A stretch of 64,000 nucleotides of DNA from Dasyornis broadbenti (lineage: Eukaryota; Chordata; Aves; Passeriformes; Dasyornithidae): NCBI GenBank assembly GCA_013397935.1, contig VZRN01011464.1, positions 1,720,244 to 1,784,243 of the forward strand, read 5' to 3'. The position numbers were made by a program, and so were the translations under genes. Shown here piece by piece: positions 62,576 to 64,000 of the stretch. Below the pieces are notes generated by a model, which saw only the letters and a program-made list of their open reading frames with translations, ran no database searches and was not told where the DNA came from. Numbering within the stretch: the stretch's first letter is position 1; each line of letters opens with the position of its first letter.

Positions 62576-64000
62576 TTGCTTCCCCCTCAGCTTCACTGAG
62601 CCATTGGGACTTTTTCTCATTGTGGTGATACATTTAATTTCTTCAGCTGTACTGACATTTCGGGACAAATTTCTCCCCAGCATTTGCACAGCAGAGCCCT
62701 GGGTGTCAGATTACAGAACAACACAAACCAGTAAGAACAGACCTGTCAGCTGGTAAGGTTAGATCTGAGTAACGCAAGCTTCAGCACTGCTTCCAGGAAT
62801 CATCTTAGGGACTTCCTGAGTCAGAAATGGATCTTTGTACTTAATAGTCATTGATATATTTTTCTGTGATGAATTAATCCAATAGTTTTTGGAACACATG
62901 TAAATCTTTAGCTTCCACAATGTCCTATGATGACCAGTTCCACAGCTGCATAGCATGTTATGATGAATTATATTTTGCATCCTACCGTGGGCTAGGTGGC
63001 TTTGACACCCACTAACTCTTGCACAGAATGAGGGTAGAAGTAGTTCCCTATGCTGTTTGTGCCATTCACAGCTTTACACATGCATAACCCATTCTCTCTT
63101 TGAGACCAAAGAGCCTGGATGAGGATTCATCAAACTGTCCCCCATACAGGAATCATTCAGATTGATCAGAAAATCAGCCATTTATTAGATTTAACATTTC
63201 CAGTGTTATTATATTCTTCTTGAGGTAACAGGACCAATTATAAAATGTTCAAGATGTCAGTACACCATAGATTTATACAGCAATATATCCATTCAGTGAT
63301 GAACAGTTCAAGAAAGAAAAGAGCATGAGCAGAGGATGTTGCTGAGAGAGGATGATGTTAATTGCATCTAAGCTTCACAATGGAGCATGATGGCTTTAGA
63401 GCTGTGAATAAGCCTGGGAAATGCAGCATTTCTACACAAGACAGTGAAAAGGACTCTTAGGACAGAAACAGCAGCTGCAAAGAGAGGAACAAGTAGCATC
63501 CACAGAATTTAACTGTTCATGAGGTAAGTCATAGCCACAGTGTTGATGTTTGAGACCATAGAAACAAAAGTTACAGCTGAAATATGCAATGACTTTTCAA
63601 TTGTGTGTACAATAAAATAAGAACATACAAAGACCAAGTGAATTTTTGATGCTCTGTGTAGAAAAAAAAAATTATTACAGTCCTTTTTCATCAGCAAATA
63701 TATCAAACAAGAGACCAAGAAACTTTGTTTCTCAGTTACTTGCTTTCATAAACAAGAAAGCAGAAAGGCTTCAGATTTTTGTGAAGACATTCATAAAACC
63801 TCCCTGACTCTATGACAGCAGACAGGCATGTCCCATTTACAAAAATGTTGGCTACTTTGGTCTCTAGCAGTATTAAGCTTGCTTAAAATTTGGCAACCAC
63901 TCAAATTTTGCTTATTCTGATTCCAGAAGAACAGCTCTTCTCACAAAATTTCCATGTTTCTTTTATTTTCAGACTTCATCAGCTTTATGCTTCCACTGTT
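62576..64000. other. Intergenic DNA, nothing recognised
   Basis: AT-rich sequence to the right edge with short open frames only. No exon of a neighbouring gene could be recognised. Confidence 0.65.

Noticed and set aside
35341..64000. LRRK2 exons, expected divergently upstream of SLC2A13 from vertebrate synteny
   Set aside because: None of the plus-strand open frames resembles LRRK2. The gene, if conserved in position, must start further right or in exons too short to recognise here.
1..64000. CRISPR arrays, bacterial operons, riboswitches or plasmid-type features
   Set aside because: The window is eukaryotic intron and intergenic DNA; no regularly spaced short repeats or dense coding are present.

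Overview
This window looks like nuclear DNA from a bird. It is AT-rich, single-copy-looking sequence with one GC-rich promoter island, and it carries several CR1 LINE fragments ending in degraded forms of the avian CR1 octamer tail. It also holds one ERVL-type LTR element of a kind common in birds. The species cannot be named from the sequence alone.

The only protein-coding gene I can support is SLC2A13 (HMIT, the proton/myo-inositol cotransporter) on the minus strand. Its first three coding exons are present: exon 1 at 33775-34321, exon 2 at 7187-7346 and exon 3 at 3179-3387. The splice phases (1, 2, 1) join them into one open frame of 305 complete codons plus 1 nt. This covers the cytosolic N-terminus, membrane segments 1-6 and the central cytosolic loop. 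The rest of the gene lies beyond the left edge. Intron 1 is about 26.4 kb, intron 2 is 3.8 kb, and intron 3 runs off the left end.

Layout: 1-3178 partial intron 3; 3179-3387 exon 3; 3388-7186 intron 2; 7187-7346 exon 2; 7347-33774 intron 1, with a decayed provirus-like LTR element beside exon 2, two old CR1 tails and a 120-bp tandem duplication; 33520-35340 CpG island with exon 1 and the promoter; 35341-64000 upstream intergenic DNA. That flank has six CR1 fragments, two of them with recognisable ORF2 pieces, and no exon I could recognise. In vertebrates LRRK2 lies divergently upstream of SLC2A13, so it may begin beyond the right edge; that is inference from known synteny.

I found no RNA gene, CRISPR array or unknown multi-gene system. 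The most interesting local signals are a GYNNGY tandem splice donor at exon 2, whose stronger-looking second site would cause a frameshift, an antisense ERV LTR ending 78 bp from the exon 2 acceptor, and a CR1 tail followed by an A18 tract 1 kb upstream of the start codon.
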